64,000 nt of DNA. It comes from Muraenolepis orangiensis (Eukaryota; Chordata; Actinopteri; Gadiformes; Muraenolepididae). A model generated the notes under the pieces. The model searched no databases and was not told the DNA's origin. It saw only the letters and a program-made list of their open reading frames with translations. This document shows, one piece after another, positions 22,040 to 33,416 of this stretch. The translations under genes were made by a program, and so were the position numbers. Within the stretch, counting starts at the first letter, position 1; each line of letters starts with the position of its first letter. The DNA is taken from contig CM051016.1 in the NCBI GenBank assembly GCA_027704905.1, forward strand, positions 14,083,636 through 14,147,635, given 5' to 3'.

Positions 22040-22130
22040 CATTCATATTCAAGATTAAAGATTTTTTATTTGCCATATGCAACAAGTACAATGGAATGCT
22101 CACTCCCCATTCCCTCCCGCAGTATGAATT
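22040..22130 (-). repeat. LINE 3' tail relic in the J-C intron
   Basis: The minus strand reads gggagggaatggggagtgag followed by a poly(A)-like aataaaaaatctttaatc, matching the tails at 10080 and 62040. Present in all three J-C introns (44810 and 57665). Confidence 0.55.
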
Positions 22131-22446
22131 TAATAACCAATGTATATCATGTTATTTTAATCCTACTATAAGTTTGGTAATAATGTTACATTCATATAAG
22201 ATTATTATTAGTAATTAATACAAAAGCAAACCAAGAAACTAAACATTAATGATCACAAAACAGGAATTGTATTGTGTAAAACAAAATTGTAGCCAAATTA
22301 TTATTATTATTTTTTTTTTTTACAATCACAAACAGATAAAGGCCTCCATATATTAATATTTATATATATATATACATATCGAGTACAGAGCTAAAATCGG
22401 TTATAGAAATGTCAGCTTTGCGTCAAATAATGAATCACAAACTTAC

Positions 22447-22487
22447 CAAGAATGACTTCAGTTCCGCCACCAAAGCTATAGTTGTCT
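22447..22487 (-). CDS. IgL J segment, cluster B
   Basis: 41 bases between heptamer and splice donor (gtaagt at 22446-22441). Encodes NYSFGGGTEVILG with the FGxG beta-bulge motif of light-chain J segments. It ends in phase 1, fitting the C exon. The final FGGGTEVILG is unchanged in the J segments at 45207 and 58077, which differ only in the first residues. Confidence 0.93.
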
Positions 22488-22515
22488 CACAGTGTTTTGT
22501 CTCCGTACAAAAACC
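22488..22515 (-). promoter_or_regulatory. J recombination signal, 12-bp spacer
   Basis: On minus: nonamer ggtttttgt, 12-base spacer, consensus heptamer cactgtg abutting J. Target of RAG1/RAG2. Confidence 0.93.
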
Positions 22516-22714
22516 TCTGTGCTGTGAAGTGCTGCTTGGTCTCTCCTTTCACTTCACTCACTTAGAGTTTAGCCTTTTAAATCAAATCTAAAACACCCCA
22601 AACGGTCCAAATGGTAACCCCGGGTTACCACCTGCTTCACGGTGATTTGATGTGACAGGACTCAGGAACGGGGACTGATCCCTCTCTCTTAGGTCATCCC
22701 AAATGTCTTTGGTA

Positions 22715-22753
22715 GGTTTTTGTACGGGTTCCAAGCTGAGCTGTAGCACTGTG
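22715..22753 (-). promoter_or_regulatory. V recombination signal, 23-bp spacer
   Basis: On minus: heptamer cacagtg directly after the V codons, exactly 23 bases, nonamer acaaaaacc. Pairs with J's 12-RSS 199 bases away, obeying the 12/23 rule. Confidence 0.93.
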
Positions 22754-23038
22754 GTCTGCGGTACAGCCACAGAAGTACGTCGCCTCGTCTTCATCTTGAA
22801 AACCATTTATCATCAGATACTGGGTATGATCACTCCATGACCCAGGAGAAGAAATACGACTGGGAACTCCGCTGGCTGCACTGCCTGATGTATAAAGTAA
22901 ATACTTTGGAGGTGAACCACTTTTCTGCTGGTACCAGTGACATTGTGCTGGTACCACTCTGAGTACAGGAGATTTTGACAGTGTCTCCTCTGTTCACAGA
23001 GAGGGTCTTCTCCTGGGTGAGAGTATAACCTTCCAAAC
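22754..23038 (-). pseudogene. IgL V exon with one-base insertion, cluster B
   Basis: V-set light-chain variable segment. The N-terminal half is open and in phase with the leader (GLEGYTLTQEKTLSVNRGDT, KISCTQ). An extra base near 22936-22940, just before the conserved WYQQKSG, shifts the frame. The second half is open only in another frame (WYQQKSGSPPKYLLY ... GFQDEDEATYFCGCTAD). Compared with cluster C this is a single-base insertion. Framework 2 and 3, the second Cys and the RSS are otherwise intact. The shift cannot be repaired by V-J joining, so it is a pseudogene unless the base is a sequencing error or the segment serves as a gene-conversion donor. Confidence 0.85.
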
Positions 23039-23155
23039 CTGTTAACAAACACACATGTAGATTAGCAACAAACCCTCAGTCAGTGCATAGCGTCATCCCA
23101 TGGACGACATCTGTGTTGGAGATAACCTGAGATAAGGTGGGTTTGGAACGGTCAC

Positions 23156-23204
23156 CTTGCAGGGTCAGCAGCAGAGCAGCGATGATGGAAGTATAAAAAG
23201 CCAT
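23156..23204 (-). CDS. IgL leader exon, cluster B
   Basis: ATG at 23204. Encodes MAFYTSIIAALLLTLQ plus one base, a standard hydrophobic signal peptide. Donor gtgacc. The intron to V is 117 bases. Identical peptide in clusters C and D. Confidence 0.9.
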
Positions 23205-23296
23205 CTTTAGGTCCAAGGAGTGCGGGCAGCAGGCTGTGAGAGGAGCTGTGTGTTCTCAGGGCTCGGATGTTCTGCGCTCCATGCAGGCTGCTCTCC

Positions 23297-23394
23297 TATA
23301 AAGAGTGCAGGGCTGACGGAGAGGAACAGCTCCACCTGTTCTCTGTTTGACTCACTCCACCCACCCCACCTTCACCTTCCTCTGACATTTACAT
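23297..23394 (-). promoter_or_regulatory. Candidate IgL V promoter, cluster B
   Basis: On minus: octamer-like atgtaaat (23387-23394, one base from the Ig octamer atgcaaat) and a TATA-like ctttataggag (TTTATA, 23297-23302) about 95 bases before the ATG. The block is almost unchanged in clusters C and D. Promoter role inferred from position. Confidence 0.45.
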
Positions 23395-25812
23395 AACAGA
23401 TGTGGACTCTATTCTGGTTTATTCAGCCTACTTTCAAATCCTCTTTTCAGGGCGTTGTTCCTTAATTCATCTCTTTATAGTCTAGAATTGAACACATTGT
23501 GTTCTGGTTTTAAATTAAATATAATTCAAGAAAGTGAATATTGGTAATTATTGGTGTGCATTTTTCAACTTTATTCATTATGTTATTAAGTCATTAAAAC
23601 AATTCTAAATGGATTAGACACCACGAGTCATCATCACACCTGCAGATACTTAGAGCTGTTTTCGGTTCCTCTTTCATGACTTTGTGTGCCTGCAGGTTGG
23701 GCCACACGTTCCATGGAGGACAACGAGGTCATGGACTTAAAAACAGGTATCAAATAACTTATAGAGTAGGTATGAGATATGCTCAGAATAATAGGTATAT
23801 ATATACATATACAAGGTAAGTATACAAGTATAAAGAGGTAGTGAGCAGGGGTATGCAGTTGTATCATAAACAAGCATTGCTAGGTATTAAGGTAACTATA
23901 CAGGGAGAGCCGATTGACTTAATAAGCCTGATGAACAGCAGCAGAGGTTATGGAAGTATAGTGATTATGCAGGAGGCCAATGAGAAGTCCTACATCAGGA
24001 CTCAACCTACCTAAAAGAATCACACCTGAAACGGCTCCTGTTTCACACTGTTTCAAAGCAACCCTTTGCCTTGACGATTGTCAAATATATTCAAAAGCCT
24101 AATGAAGTCCCTCAAAGTGCCATTTCAAATCACACTTAATTTATAGGGCACTTTCTGTGCAAAACAATGTTCTTTACCACTTTGGAAAACAACACTTTTA
24201 ATAATTACAAATATTACAAAAACTATTAAATAGTTACCAAAGACTGACATACGGTATGTGTCTGTCTTTGTGTTAGTTTGGTGCATGTGTTGGGATGTTG
24301 GGCCTACTCAGAAAGGGAAGCTCCTACATAGGAGCCCAGGAAGACTAGCTGTAGCAATGCTTAGCAAAGCTAATGGGGATCCTAGTGAAGTAAACCACAC
24401 TAAACATGTTCATGACAAGTAGACTCTATTCACACCTTGCATTAACATGTGATCTGGTGGCTTTTGCGCATACAGTGAGTACTTATACCCTGAGTGCAAT
24501 ATACAATATACAAACCATAACCCTGAGTCAACCCACACAAAAACGACCTAGCTGGGTCTCCAGATAGCTAAGTCTAAAAGATGCTCAGGCCCGTCTAAAT
24601 GTAATCCGATCCCCAATGCGTTCTTTTCCCATTGAGCCAAACCCAGATCAGGGATGTCTCTTATAGCACAGCATGGTTGAGTACCTGATGGAGTACCAAG
24701 GGTGGCTTTATCTATTAACAACGGGACACCTCTCTGCCTGTTGACCCTTATCTAAATCAATGCTCTACCATCCAACATCATCAGGTAGAACCATCGCCAT
24801 CAACCATCGCCTAGGTTTCCTTCACAATGGAACAACAATATTCTCAAATACATTCTTTTCAATATTGGCACATATCATCATGATTTAGTCCCTACATAAC
24901 CTTTTGCCTCATATTCCTTCATAAAAATCCTCTCAATTGTATGAATGGACACGTGAATGGATATGTTTATAAAAAGCTAGTCATGATTTCATTTAGCAGA
25001 CGCCATGACACATCAATAGTGCTGTGAGCGATGAGCCGGTAGGGGTTAGTTTCATTATGTAGGCTACTGGCTGGGGAAAGGGGGACTTACAGCATGCTGC
25101 TGACTTGATAGGGTTATATGTTATACATCCATGGCAGTGGGTCCTATGTGAACAGACTGGTGGGTGGACTCTGAACCCTGGACTCTGGGGGTTGGCCTCA
25201 ATAAGGGGGTTAACTAAACTCAGATAGCAAGACAAATAACATATAAATACGTCAATAACTAAGGTGCAAAAATAGGAAAAAAAACAGTTGAAATATTCCT
25301 GGCAGAGGGAAAGCGAACTTTGAGAAACAGTTAAACACACAAAAACACAGGGAAATCAAGACTAGGGTGGGTAACGAGGACATCTACAGGACAAAACTAA
25401 AACTACACATTTCAGAACATTCAGTATATAGAGATCTTTCACACCGTTTTTACTTTACACTTGGATTTGTTGTTTTAACAGGGTTAGTGTTAGCCATGTA
25501 ATATAAGTAATGTGTATTTTTGGTGTATTTTTCCATATTACCTAAAACATACAATGTGTAGGCCTATATCCTAAATATTGAAGTGTTGTTACTTCGTCTG
25601 ATCAGTAGACAAACTAGCGTCATAGCATGTGGTTCTGCATTAGGGCAATGCCACCTGTCAACCACAACAAGACTATGGACCATTACAAAATGTACTCGTT
25701 GTTTTTGTGTTTTCGTGTTTGTAAAAACCATTATTTTGTACATTTTAACATATTTTTGGTAAATTTTTTAGTTGTATAATGGTATTTGATACCGCCAGTA
25801 GGCTGTCTAGTC
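23395..25812. other. IgL unit spacer (unit B)
   Basis: Non-coding. It contains a minus-strand LINE 3' UTR relic (about 23740-23900, reverse of the 12880 type) and a long stretch that matches unit C (46960-48260) nearly base for base. From 25640 a deletion relative to unit A removes the C-rich minisatellite. I see no gene. Confidence 0.7.
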
Positions 25813-28770
25813 CAGTGATTCTTAAACTAGGGGTCGTGACCCCAAACGGGGTCGGCAAAAACTTCTGTGGGGTCGCAAAATTATTTGTTACTTCAGTCGG
25901 AAATTAGCTGTTATAACACCTGGTGAAACAACGAAAAATAAAATGTCAATACAATGAAAATCTGCCTTTTTCTCATTCCTACACGCTGTTAAGAGGGAGA
26001 GAGAGAGAGAGAAAAAAAGTTGCCCAGCTTTAAATGGCGTTTCGAATCGTTTATTGGTCCTATGATAGAAACAATGTAACAATCTGCGCCCACTGTTCAA
26101 ACTCAATTTCTTCCCGGTTGTTTTACAATACGTCATAGTTAACTCGCCACGTTACTAGCCACGTTTGTGATACTAGCCACTTTTTTAGCCACTAGCCTAG
26201 TTATAACTTTCATCAAAAATGGACAGGTGGCTGCTAAAAAACAATGATATGAGCTCAGAAGTGCCAATCTACCTCCAGTTGTGCACCTACTCCTCCGCGA
26301 TCCTCAGATGGGACAAGTTTGGCCGGTGGTGAGAATAAAAAAGACCCACCAACGAGGCGTCGCCGATACCTGAAAGAATTTCTTAAATATGGATTCACGT
26401 GCCAGGTAAAACATGAGCTCGACCACCCACAGTGTGTTATTTGCGGCGATGTTCTGGCACATGAAAGTTTAAAGCCCACAAAAATGAGACGACATCTCGA
26501 AAGCCGACATCCAGATGATGCTCAGAAACCCATGACATTTTTTTTACGAAAAGAAGCTGCGCTGCATGGGCAAAAGACCGTTGTGCATAGCCAAGCTACT
26601 GTGCCCACCAAAGCCTTGGCAGCGTCATACAAAGTGGCCCACCTTGTAGCCAAAGCACAAAAGCCACACACAATTGCTGAAAGCCTCATCCTTCCTGCAG
26701 CAATTGCGATGACCACAGCAATGCATGGTGAAAAGATCGCAAGTGTGCTTAAACAGATTCCCCTCTCCAATGATACCATGTCCAAACGCATTAACGACAT
26801 CGCTAATGATATGAAATGCCAGCTCATCGAGAGAGTGAAAAACAGCCGGTTTTCTTTGCAGTTAGACGAGTCTACTGACTTGACTAATGTAGCCCATTTA
26901 ATGGTTTTCATTCGCTACAGTCATGACGGGAAACTGCATGAGGACATGCTGTGCTGCTCTCCGATGGAAGGAAGATGTACTGGTGGAGACATTTTTAACT
27001 GTCTTAATGGTTGGATGGAGGAGACAGGCCTGGATTGGGATAAATGCATAAGCATATGCACTGACGGTGCCGGGGCTATGATGGGAAAACACAAAGGGCT
27101 GAAAGCCAAGGTCCTTAGCGTTGCACCACATGTCAAGTTCACACACTGCATTATCCATAGGGAGGCCCTGGCATCCAAGACACTTGAACCCGAGCTTAAC
27201 AATGTTCTTCAAACAGCAATCCAAATAGTGAATTCGATCAAATCGCGCCCTTTAAATTCACGACTCTTCGCCCTTCTCTGCCAGGAAATGGGGTCTGCAC
27301 ATGAATCCCTTCTTTTTCATTCAGAGGTAAGGTGGCTTTCACGGGGCAAAGTTCTTACACGCCTGTTCGAGTTGCGAAGCGAGGTGCGCACCTTCCTCTC
27401 AGACGTGCATTCCCCTCTTGCAGACCATCTTACTGACTCGAGATGGTTATCACGTCTTGCATACCTGGCGTGCATATTTGACAAATTAAATAGTCTCAAC
27501 CTGTCACTACAAGGCCCCAGCACAAACATCCTGACCCTCTCAGACAAAGTGAATGCTTTCACAAAAAAATTGCAGCGTTGGGCAGCCCGTGCAGAGAGTG
27601 GGGACTTTGAAATGTTCTCGGAGCTGCACGACTTTTTGGAGAGTGACATGAATGCCAATTCATTGAAAGAGTCAATAACCTGTCATCTTCGTAGTCTCCT
27701 CGACAAATTCAATCAGTACTTCCTCACGGAGAATGTAGAGCCTTTTGACTGGGTACGACAACCATTCACCAACTGCTCCTCAAACAACCTGCCATCTGAG
27801 CTCGAGGATGCGCTGATTGAGCTGTCCAGCGACCGCACATTGCAGGCGTCGTTTGCCTCAAAAACTCTAGATGAATTCTGGCTGTCAGTTGTGCAGGAAT
27901 ACCCCGGGTTGTCCAAGGCTGCCATGGACATCCTCACGCCGTTTGGATCAACCTATCTGTGCGAAAAGACATTTTCGTCCCTGGCCTACATAAAGAACAA
28001 ATACAGATGTCGTCTCAACAGCATGGAGGAGAATCTTCGTGTTGCTGTGAGCAGCATCGATCCTCGAATTGACCTGCTATGCTCGCGGAAGCAGGCCCAT
28101 CCTTCTCATTGACATGGCGTCCGTTATAAGAGGAAGTGAGATCGTTCCAATCATACACACTCTCTGTTGACTCTTGACTCCCGTTTGATTTGGACATTTG
28201 TTTCATTGCTTTGTTTGTTCCAGTTCTTGTTTGCGTTAATCAATTGTTGCCGCCCAGGCCTTTTCTTACACATTGCCTATTTGTTTTTGCTTGATTGACA
28301 GTCGTTACCATGGGTTTGCAATGCATAACGTTGTCCTGGCAACGCGATTTACAGCCCGCCTCCAAACAACCAAACTGCAGATGGCATTGCTGTTTCTTTC
28401 AAAATGTAAATTAATCAATGTTACGAGGTGAAAATCACTACCAATCGAAACATGTCGAGGCGTTTATGTATTCTTCTGGAGTATTAAAAGGAAAAGTTTG
28501 CGCTAGCATGAAAGATAAAGTTTATATAAAAATAATCTCTTCTGTATCACTCAAATCATTGGAGACGCAAACTCGTAAATTAATTCACACAAAATCGTTC
28601 CTTTTCCATAAAATAATCGTCCATACGTTGTTAATTTGTTTGGATTGGAACAAAAAATCGGTTGCTACGGAAACGTGACGTCACACTTACACACTTTTGG
28701 GAAAGTGGGGTCACCAAACCTCTCCAGTTTTTTTTGTGGGGTCGTCAGACAAAAAGTTTAAGAACCACTG
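25813..28770 (+). mobile_element. hAT (Charlie-like) DNA transposon
   Basis: Terminal inverted repeats CAGTGATTCTTAAACT at left and, inverted, CAGTGGTTCTTAAACT at right, followed by GACCCC-rich subterminal blocks. Encodes a BED-finger hAT transposase. The unit A and C sequences show the empty site (ctgtctagtccaacac). At the insertion only gtc is duplicated instead of the usual 8 bp, so a few flanking bases were probably lost. Confidence 0.88.
26319..28112 (+). CDS. hAT transposase, ZBED5-like, N-terminus frameshifted
   Basis: About 597 residues open to the stop at 28110-28112. A BED-type zinc finger lies at residues 25-65 (CVICGDVLAHES...HLESRHPD). A central RNase H-like catalytic region follows (LDESTDLTNVAHL about 188, CTDGAGAMMGKHKG about 246). 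The C-terminal hAT dimerisation motif is LTPFGSTYLCEKTFSSLAYIKNKYRCRL (about 540-567, given here only as the block name around STYLCEKTFS). The open frame extends upstream to a stop at 26250 without ATG; 26319 itself is a TTG codon. An ATG at 26219 (MDRWLLKNND), typical of this family's start, is in a different frame, so a small indel near 26250 separates it from the body. Similar to vertebrate ZBED5/SCAND3-like genes derived from Charlie elements. Confidence 0.85.
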   Translation: MAGGENKKDPPTRRRRYLKEFLKYGFTCQVKHELDHPQCVICGDVLAHESLKPTKMRRHLESRHPDDAQKPMTFFLRKEAALHGQKTVVHSQATVPTKALAASYKVAHLVAKAQKPHTIAESLILPAAIAMTTAMHGEKIASVLKQIPLSNDTMSKRINDIANDMKCQLIERVKNSRFSLQLDESTDLTNVAHLMVFIRYSHDGKLHEDMLCCSPMEGRCTGGDIFNCLNGWMEETGLDWDKCISICTDGAGAMMGKHKGLKAKVLSVAPHVKFTHCIIHREALASKTLEPELNNVLQTAIQIVNSIKSRPLNSRLFALLCQEMGSAHESLLFHSEVRWLSRGKVLTRLFELRSEVRTFLSDVHSPLADHLTDSRWLSRLAYLACIFDKLNSLNLSLQGPSTNILTLSDKVNAFTKKLQRWAARAESGDFEMFSELHDFLESDMNANSLKESITCHLRSLLDKFNQYFLTENVEPFDWVRQPFTNCSSNNLPSELEDALIELSSDRTLQASFASKTLDEFWLSVVQEYPGLSKAAMDILTPFGSTYLCEKTFSSLAYIKNKYRCRLNSMEENLRVAVSSIDPRIDLLCSRKQAHPSH

Positions 28771-29176
28771 GTCCAACACTAATAATACAAATTAAATCAA
28801 ATTACAGGCTAGACTTCTGATCTAACGCTAGAGGGCAGTATAGCACCACGTTTCAATATACTTATAACAGGGAACGGTTATAGGCCTACTGTAGAAATCA
28901 GCGATCTGGGTGGGAAGACTTCTTAGTTATAAAGCCTCTTCCAGGATGCTGCAAGGAATAAAGGCGATAAAACAGTAACTTCTAAATATACCCTGAGTTT
29001 TTCACAAGCACCCGTTGCTATTTTCTATTTTATTAAAAATGTTTGTTGTTAAAAATGTTGTATGTCACGTGACCTAATTCAGCAGCTGTGACGTCAACAG
29101 TGCTCAATTCACTATTCATTCACTATTGTTCGGCATGTGCATTGTGCGTTGATTTTGATCGTTCAATATCGACACA

Positions 29177-29420
29177 ATGCCGTATTGTATCGCAAAATAC
29201 TGCAAGGTAACAGACAAAAGGAATCCGGACCATGCACACTTCTTCAAAGTGCCGACTTAGCGAACGAGGCTTCATACACAAAGGCAGTGGAATGTTCTGG
29301 AAGAAGACTTTGAGAACTATTGTCAGTTCAAGAGTGGCTTCACTCATCGCCTGTTGTTGAAGCCTGATCTGATCAGCTGTTCAGATCTGATCAGCTGTGC
29401 ATAGCGTGTTGGCCCAGCCC
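29177..29420 (+). pseudogene. THAP-like ORF, unit B copy
   Basis: Same start MPYCIAKYCKVTDK and HAHFFKVPT, then an in-frame TAG, and a deletion that removes the Trp and third zinc-ligand block. Dead copy of the 13846 exon. Confidence 0.6.
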
Positions 29421-29764
29421 GACGGGGACGCTCCTACAGAGCAAGTAAAAAAATAGGCGTTGTGTAGTTAGTAGGTGTTGTGTTCTGTGTTCTATGTTCT
29501 ATGTTCTATGTTCTATGTGGCTTCTGTGTCCCCGCCGTGCGCCCGTAGGGCTGTGCGCGCTGCAGGAGCCGGATTGCGTTCGACCCAGAGGCGGTAGCTA
29601 TATTGTATGGCTATATAATATTTATATAATACAATGTATTATATTATATGAACTATATTTTTTAAGCAAATTCTTATCCTGATACAAAGTTTGCTTAATA
29701 CTTAATTCATCAACATACAAAAATCCCTACTCGCTCACACACACACATGTGTCAGCGTCTCGGG

Positions 29765-31785
29765 CAGGGGCGGCACCAGGGGGGAGCTAGGGGGTGCTTC
29801 TTCTGAAGCACCCCCCAGGATTGCCAAAGCACCCCCTAAGCACCCCCAATAAATATATGTGTTTTTAAATATTTTTTTTTTTTAATTATTATTATTATTT
29901 TTATTAAATATAATTTGAAAAATTATTGATTACATCAATGCAAATGTGAAACAAACACATTTTTGACCAGAAACATGAAGCCAACACAGGTGATATGATT
30001 AGGCCAATGGCCAGCACCCATTCGATTTTTGACCTACCCATAGGCTAAATTACTTTGTGACACTTGAGTGACTTCCTGTTAGCTAGAGCGCCAAATTATT
30101 TGCTAACGTGGATGTTGAGCAAAGTGAAAAATGGATCGTTTTTTTGTCCTTAAACGTCCACGTGTGGACACTATCAAAACCACCTGAAAGCGAGAGGGAT
30201 TCTGCACATAATAGGCCTCGTGAGGCAGAGGCTGAAGGTGTCACGGTCACCGACCAGGAGGAGGACCAAGAAAAGCCGTGGGAGGATGGAGACTCGTTCT
30301 ATCCTGTTATAGACAGGTTGTTAATGGAGATGAAACGTCGCTTTTCAACAGAAACCAATGAAGTACTGAGAGGTGTGTCCGCCCTGAGCCCCAAACACAC
30401 ATCATTTCTGGACAAAAAAATGATACTGCCCATGGCCCGCCACTATCGAATCAGTGAGGAAAACCTGTCTGCAGAGCTTTACCAAGTTCGCCGGCTGTTG
30501 CAAAGAAAAGAAGAACAGGGACATACTATCACCAGCACCAAGGAGTTTCTATCCCTCATGAGGCCATACAGAGATGCATTTATAGACTTGTACAAACTGA
30601 TATGCATATCTCTGACACTTCCCGTGACCTCAGTGAGCTGTGAGCGCAGTTTTTCTTGTCTGCGTCGTTTGAAAAACTACCTGAGGAACACCAGTGGGGA
30701 CTCTCGAACCAGTAACCTGGCACTGTTGGCTATAAACACCGTGAGAACAAGGGCCCTGGACAGCGACAAAATCATTGATGCGTTTGCCCTCAACCACAAC
30801 AACAGACGCATTGTTTTGTTATGAAGACGTCTAATGGTAAGTGCATGATGATGCACCACGTCTAATGGTAAGTGCATGATGATGCACCCCCTCTGTTGCC
30901 TATTATAAATGTAATGCATTGATGGTTGAGGCAAACATTCTGACTGTTTATAGTTATTTCTATGTGGCCTACTTGTGTTTAATTTTATGTTCAGAGCCAG
31001 AGGTGTGTTAGGCTTGTGGACCTTACCCGCTGTAACAGTTGTAAATATGCAGTGGTGTTTCTTTGTACATCATTTAAATGAGTATAATCACACTAATTCT
31101 GTGTTCTTCGTTTATTTATGTTCAATACCTGACAAGGTCGGAGATCAGTGGGCGGAACTTCTGAAATGTAGTCCCTGTACTCAGAAGATTCTTTTGTGGG
31201 TACACCCCCCCTTTATAGTGTGTCCCTCACGTTTCCTCTTCCCTTTTTGTTTTTGTAAATGTTTCCACGTGAGAGGAGTCACTGTGAGGGATACAAAATG
31301 TTATACTGATTTGTTATATCTGTTGTCAGCTTGTCAGTGATTAAAAGGAAATCGTCTAAACTGTATGCTGGCTGGGGTCTCATCCATCCATGAACAACGC
31401 AAAACACAACGCAGAGACCGCTTAATGTTGCTCTCAAAGGGCACCAATTGATGCTTTTAACTTCAATATTTAAAAAAAATCTTCACGGGGGAGCATGGCC
31501 CCGGACCCTCCTAGAGGAGGGGAGGAGCCTCCTAGAGGAGGTTACGTCCACTCCCCAAAATAGCACTTTACCCCTGCTTACACCTATATGCTGTGAGCTG
31601 ATTATCGAGCCTTCATTGTAACAGTCGCGGGTGTACTGCATGTGTGCGTGTGGGGAGTGTTGCAGTAGAAAATTCCACTGTAGTGCCGGTGCATTAATGG
31701 GAAAACCTAAATGTTTCAGCACCCTCTATGAAACGTCAAGCTACCCCACAGCACCCCCTAGAGAAAATCTCTGGCGCCGCCACTG
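29765..31785 (+). mobile_element. hAT transposon with perfect 8-bp target duplication
   Basis: Terminal repeats caggggcggcaccag and, inverted, cagtggcggcgccag. Flanked by gtctcggg at 29757-29764 and 31786-31793. Units A and D show the empty site with a single copy. Carries only the two ends of a transposase gene (see 30108), so it is internally deleted and non-autonomous. Confidence 0.93.
30108..30824 (+). pseudogene. hAT transposase remnant, N-end plus dimerisation domain
   Basis: Open for 238 codons. In the frame shown the C-terminal part is clearly the hAT dimerisation domain: LISISLTLPVTSVSCERSFS-type block (about residue 165), then LRRLKNYLRNTSGDSRTSNL and LALLAINTVRT. The likely genuine start is the ATG at 30131 in another frame (MDRFFVLKRPRVDTIKTT, then stop), typical of TTF/zinc-finger hAT proteins. 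The catalytic middle is missing, so about 1.2-1.5 kb of coding sequence was deleted. It cannot make an active transposase but could keep a dimerisation fragment. Confidence 0.8.
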
Positions 31786-32675
31786 GTCTCGGGTCATGGG
31801 TGCTGCTGCCGCTGCTCAAACATCCTTTCATGTTTGTTATTTTCACAACAACAACATCTGACCCATGCTATCTAAATAGTTGATATAATATAATATATTA
31901 TATTGTATAAGTATAATATAGTTGTGTGGTGTTGTTGGCGCTTCTGCGTCGAGCGTGGTCTGGCTCCTGTGGTGCTCACAGCCCTATGGGCGCACGGCGG
32001 GGATATAGACAACTTATTATATAGAATATAGTTTAACACAACGATCTCTACTGCTGCCCCTGTGGGGCCTCCTTGGTTCAAACCTCTACGGTGGAACGCC
32101 TCTTTCTGCATTAAATTCAATAGTTTCTTCCTCACTGGATGAATCACCTCGATATCTCGCCATTTAGCAGGTGTACAACGGAGCACTGATGACGTCATAG
32201 CGATCACATGACTAGTAAAAATGGTGGCGTCCAGTGCAATTACGATAAATGTTTCAATAAAAATTATTAAAAATACTAGATGAAGTCGGAAATCAACCAT
32301 ATTTTCAGAATATGTAGAAAACATAATTATCTACACATACATTTTCCTAGCCTATTAGTGAAGTATCCTTTAAGGTCTCGGCTCGGGTAACTCTTGAAGG
32401 CCTGCTGGTCGGTGCAATCAGTCAGGTGTATCAAGTCCCCAGGTGCCCCCCCCCCCAAGCTGCGTCTGTTCAGGATAAGCGTAGTGTCGTTATATAGTAG
32501 TACATGTTATAGTAGGTGAAATGAACCACAAAGATGCCTGGACGTGACCGACCTAGTTTACCAACGTACCGCTCAAATGAACCAGAGTCCTCGTGTTAAT
32601 TGTATCTCGATGTGTCTCTTCATTATATAGGCCTACTTGCTGGCTTCTATATTTAAATTTAGCCACACGCTACAA

Positions 32676-33099
32676 ATATAACAATATAATAATATAATAT
32701 AATATAATATAATATAATATAATATAATATAATAATATAATATAATATAATATAATATAATATAATAATATAATATAATATAATATAATATAGTATAATC
32801 TAATCTAATCTAATCTAATCTAATATAATATAATAATATAATATAATAACGCTCTTGATGAGCGCGGCATTGGAGGAGAGCAGACATGTCTTTATGAGCA
32901 ATTATAATATAATATAATAATATAATATAATATAATATAATAATATAATCTAATAATATAATCTAATATAATGTAATAATATAATATAATATAATATAAT
33001 AATATAATATAATAAAATATAATATAATAATATAATATAATATAATATTATAATATAATATAATATAATATAATATAATATAATAATATAATATAATAA
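32676..33099. repeat. AT microsatellite (unit B/C border)
   Basis: ataat arrays in two blocks separated by a duplicated copy of the aacgctcttgatg...gagcagac...tctttatgagc block (32845-32900 and 33095-33145). The microsatellite and its flank were thus duplicated together. Confidence 0.85.
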
Positions 33100-33416
33100 C
33101 GCTCTTGATGGCGGCGTTGGAGAAGAGCAGACGCGTCTTTATGAGCTCCCACAATTTATTTAGTTTACTTTTAACATTACACGGTCATACTTTGCTGGAC
33201 TTTCTGGACTCATTACTGTTATTGTACTGTACTGCACTGTACTGCACTGTACTGCACTGCATTCATGATGCTGCTGCACTACTGGCACTTTAAATTCTTT
33301 TAAATCTATTTGCACAATTCAAAACATGTACAAAACATGTACACATCCTCCATCGGTCACTTTATCGTTCTTTTTATGTTCATTTTTTTTGTGTAGAGCA
33401 TTTTTATGCTGGGCCT
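33100..33416 (+). repeat. LINE 3' tail left of Copia (unit C)
   Basis: Collinear with 15570-15864, ending at the Copia 5' LTR. Confidence 0.55.

Larger units (their letters stand above)
28962..32369 (+). mobile_element. Kolobok-like THAP transposon (unit B), left end lost, hAT inserted
   Basis: Homologous to 13569-15033 but starts inside the element (the left terminal repeat and TTAA are deleted together with adjacent unit sequence). The right end has TTAA at 32370-32373. A 2.0-kb hAT sits at 29765-31785. The THAP ORF (ATG 29177) ends at a TAG after MPYC...FFKVPT. Confidence 0.75.
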
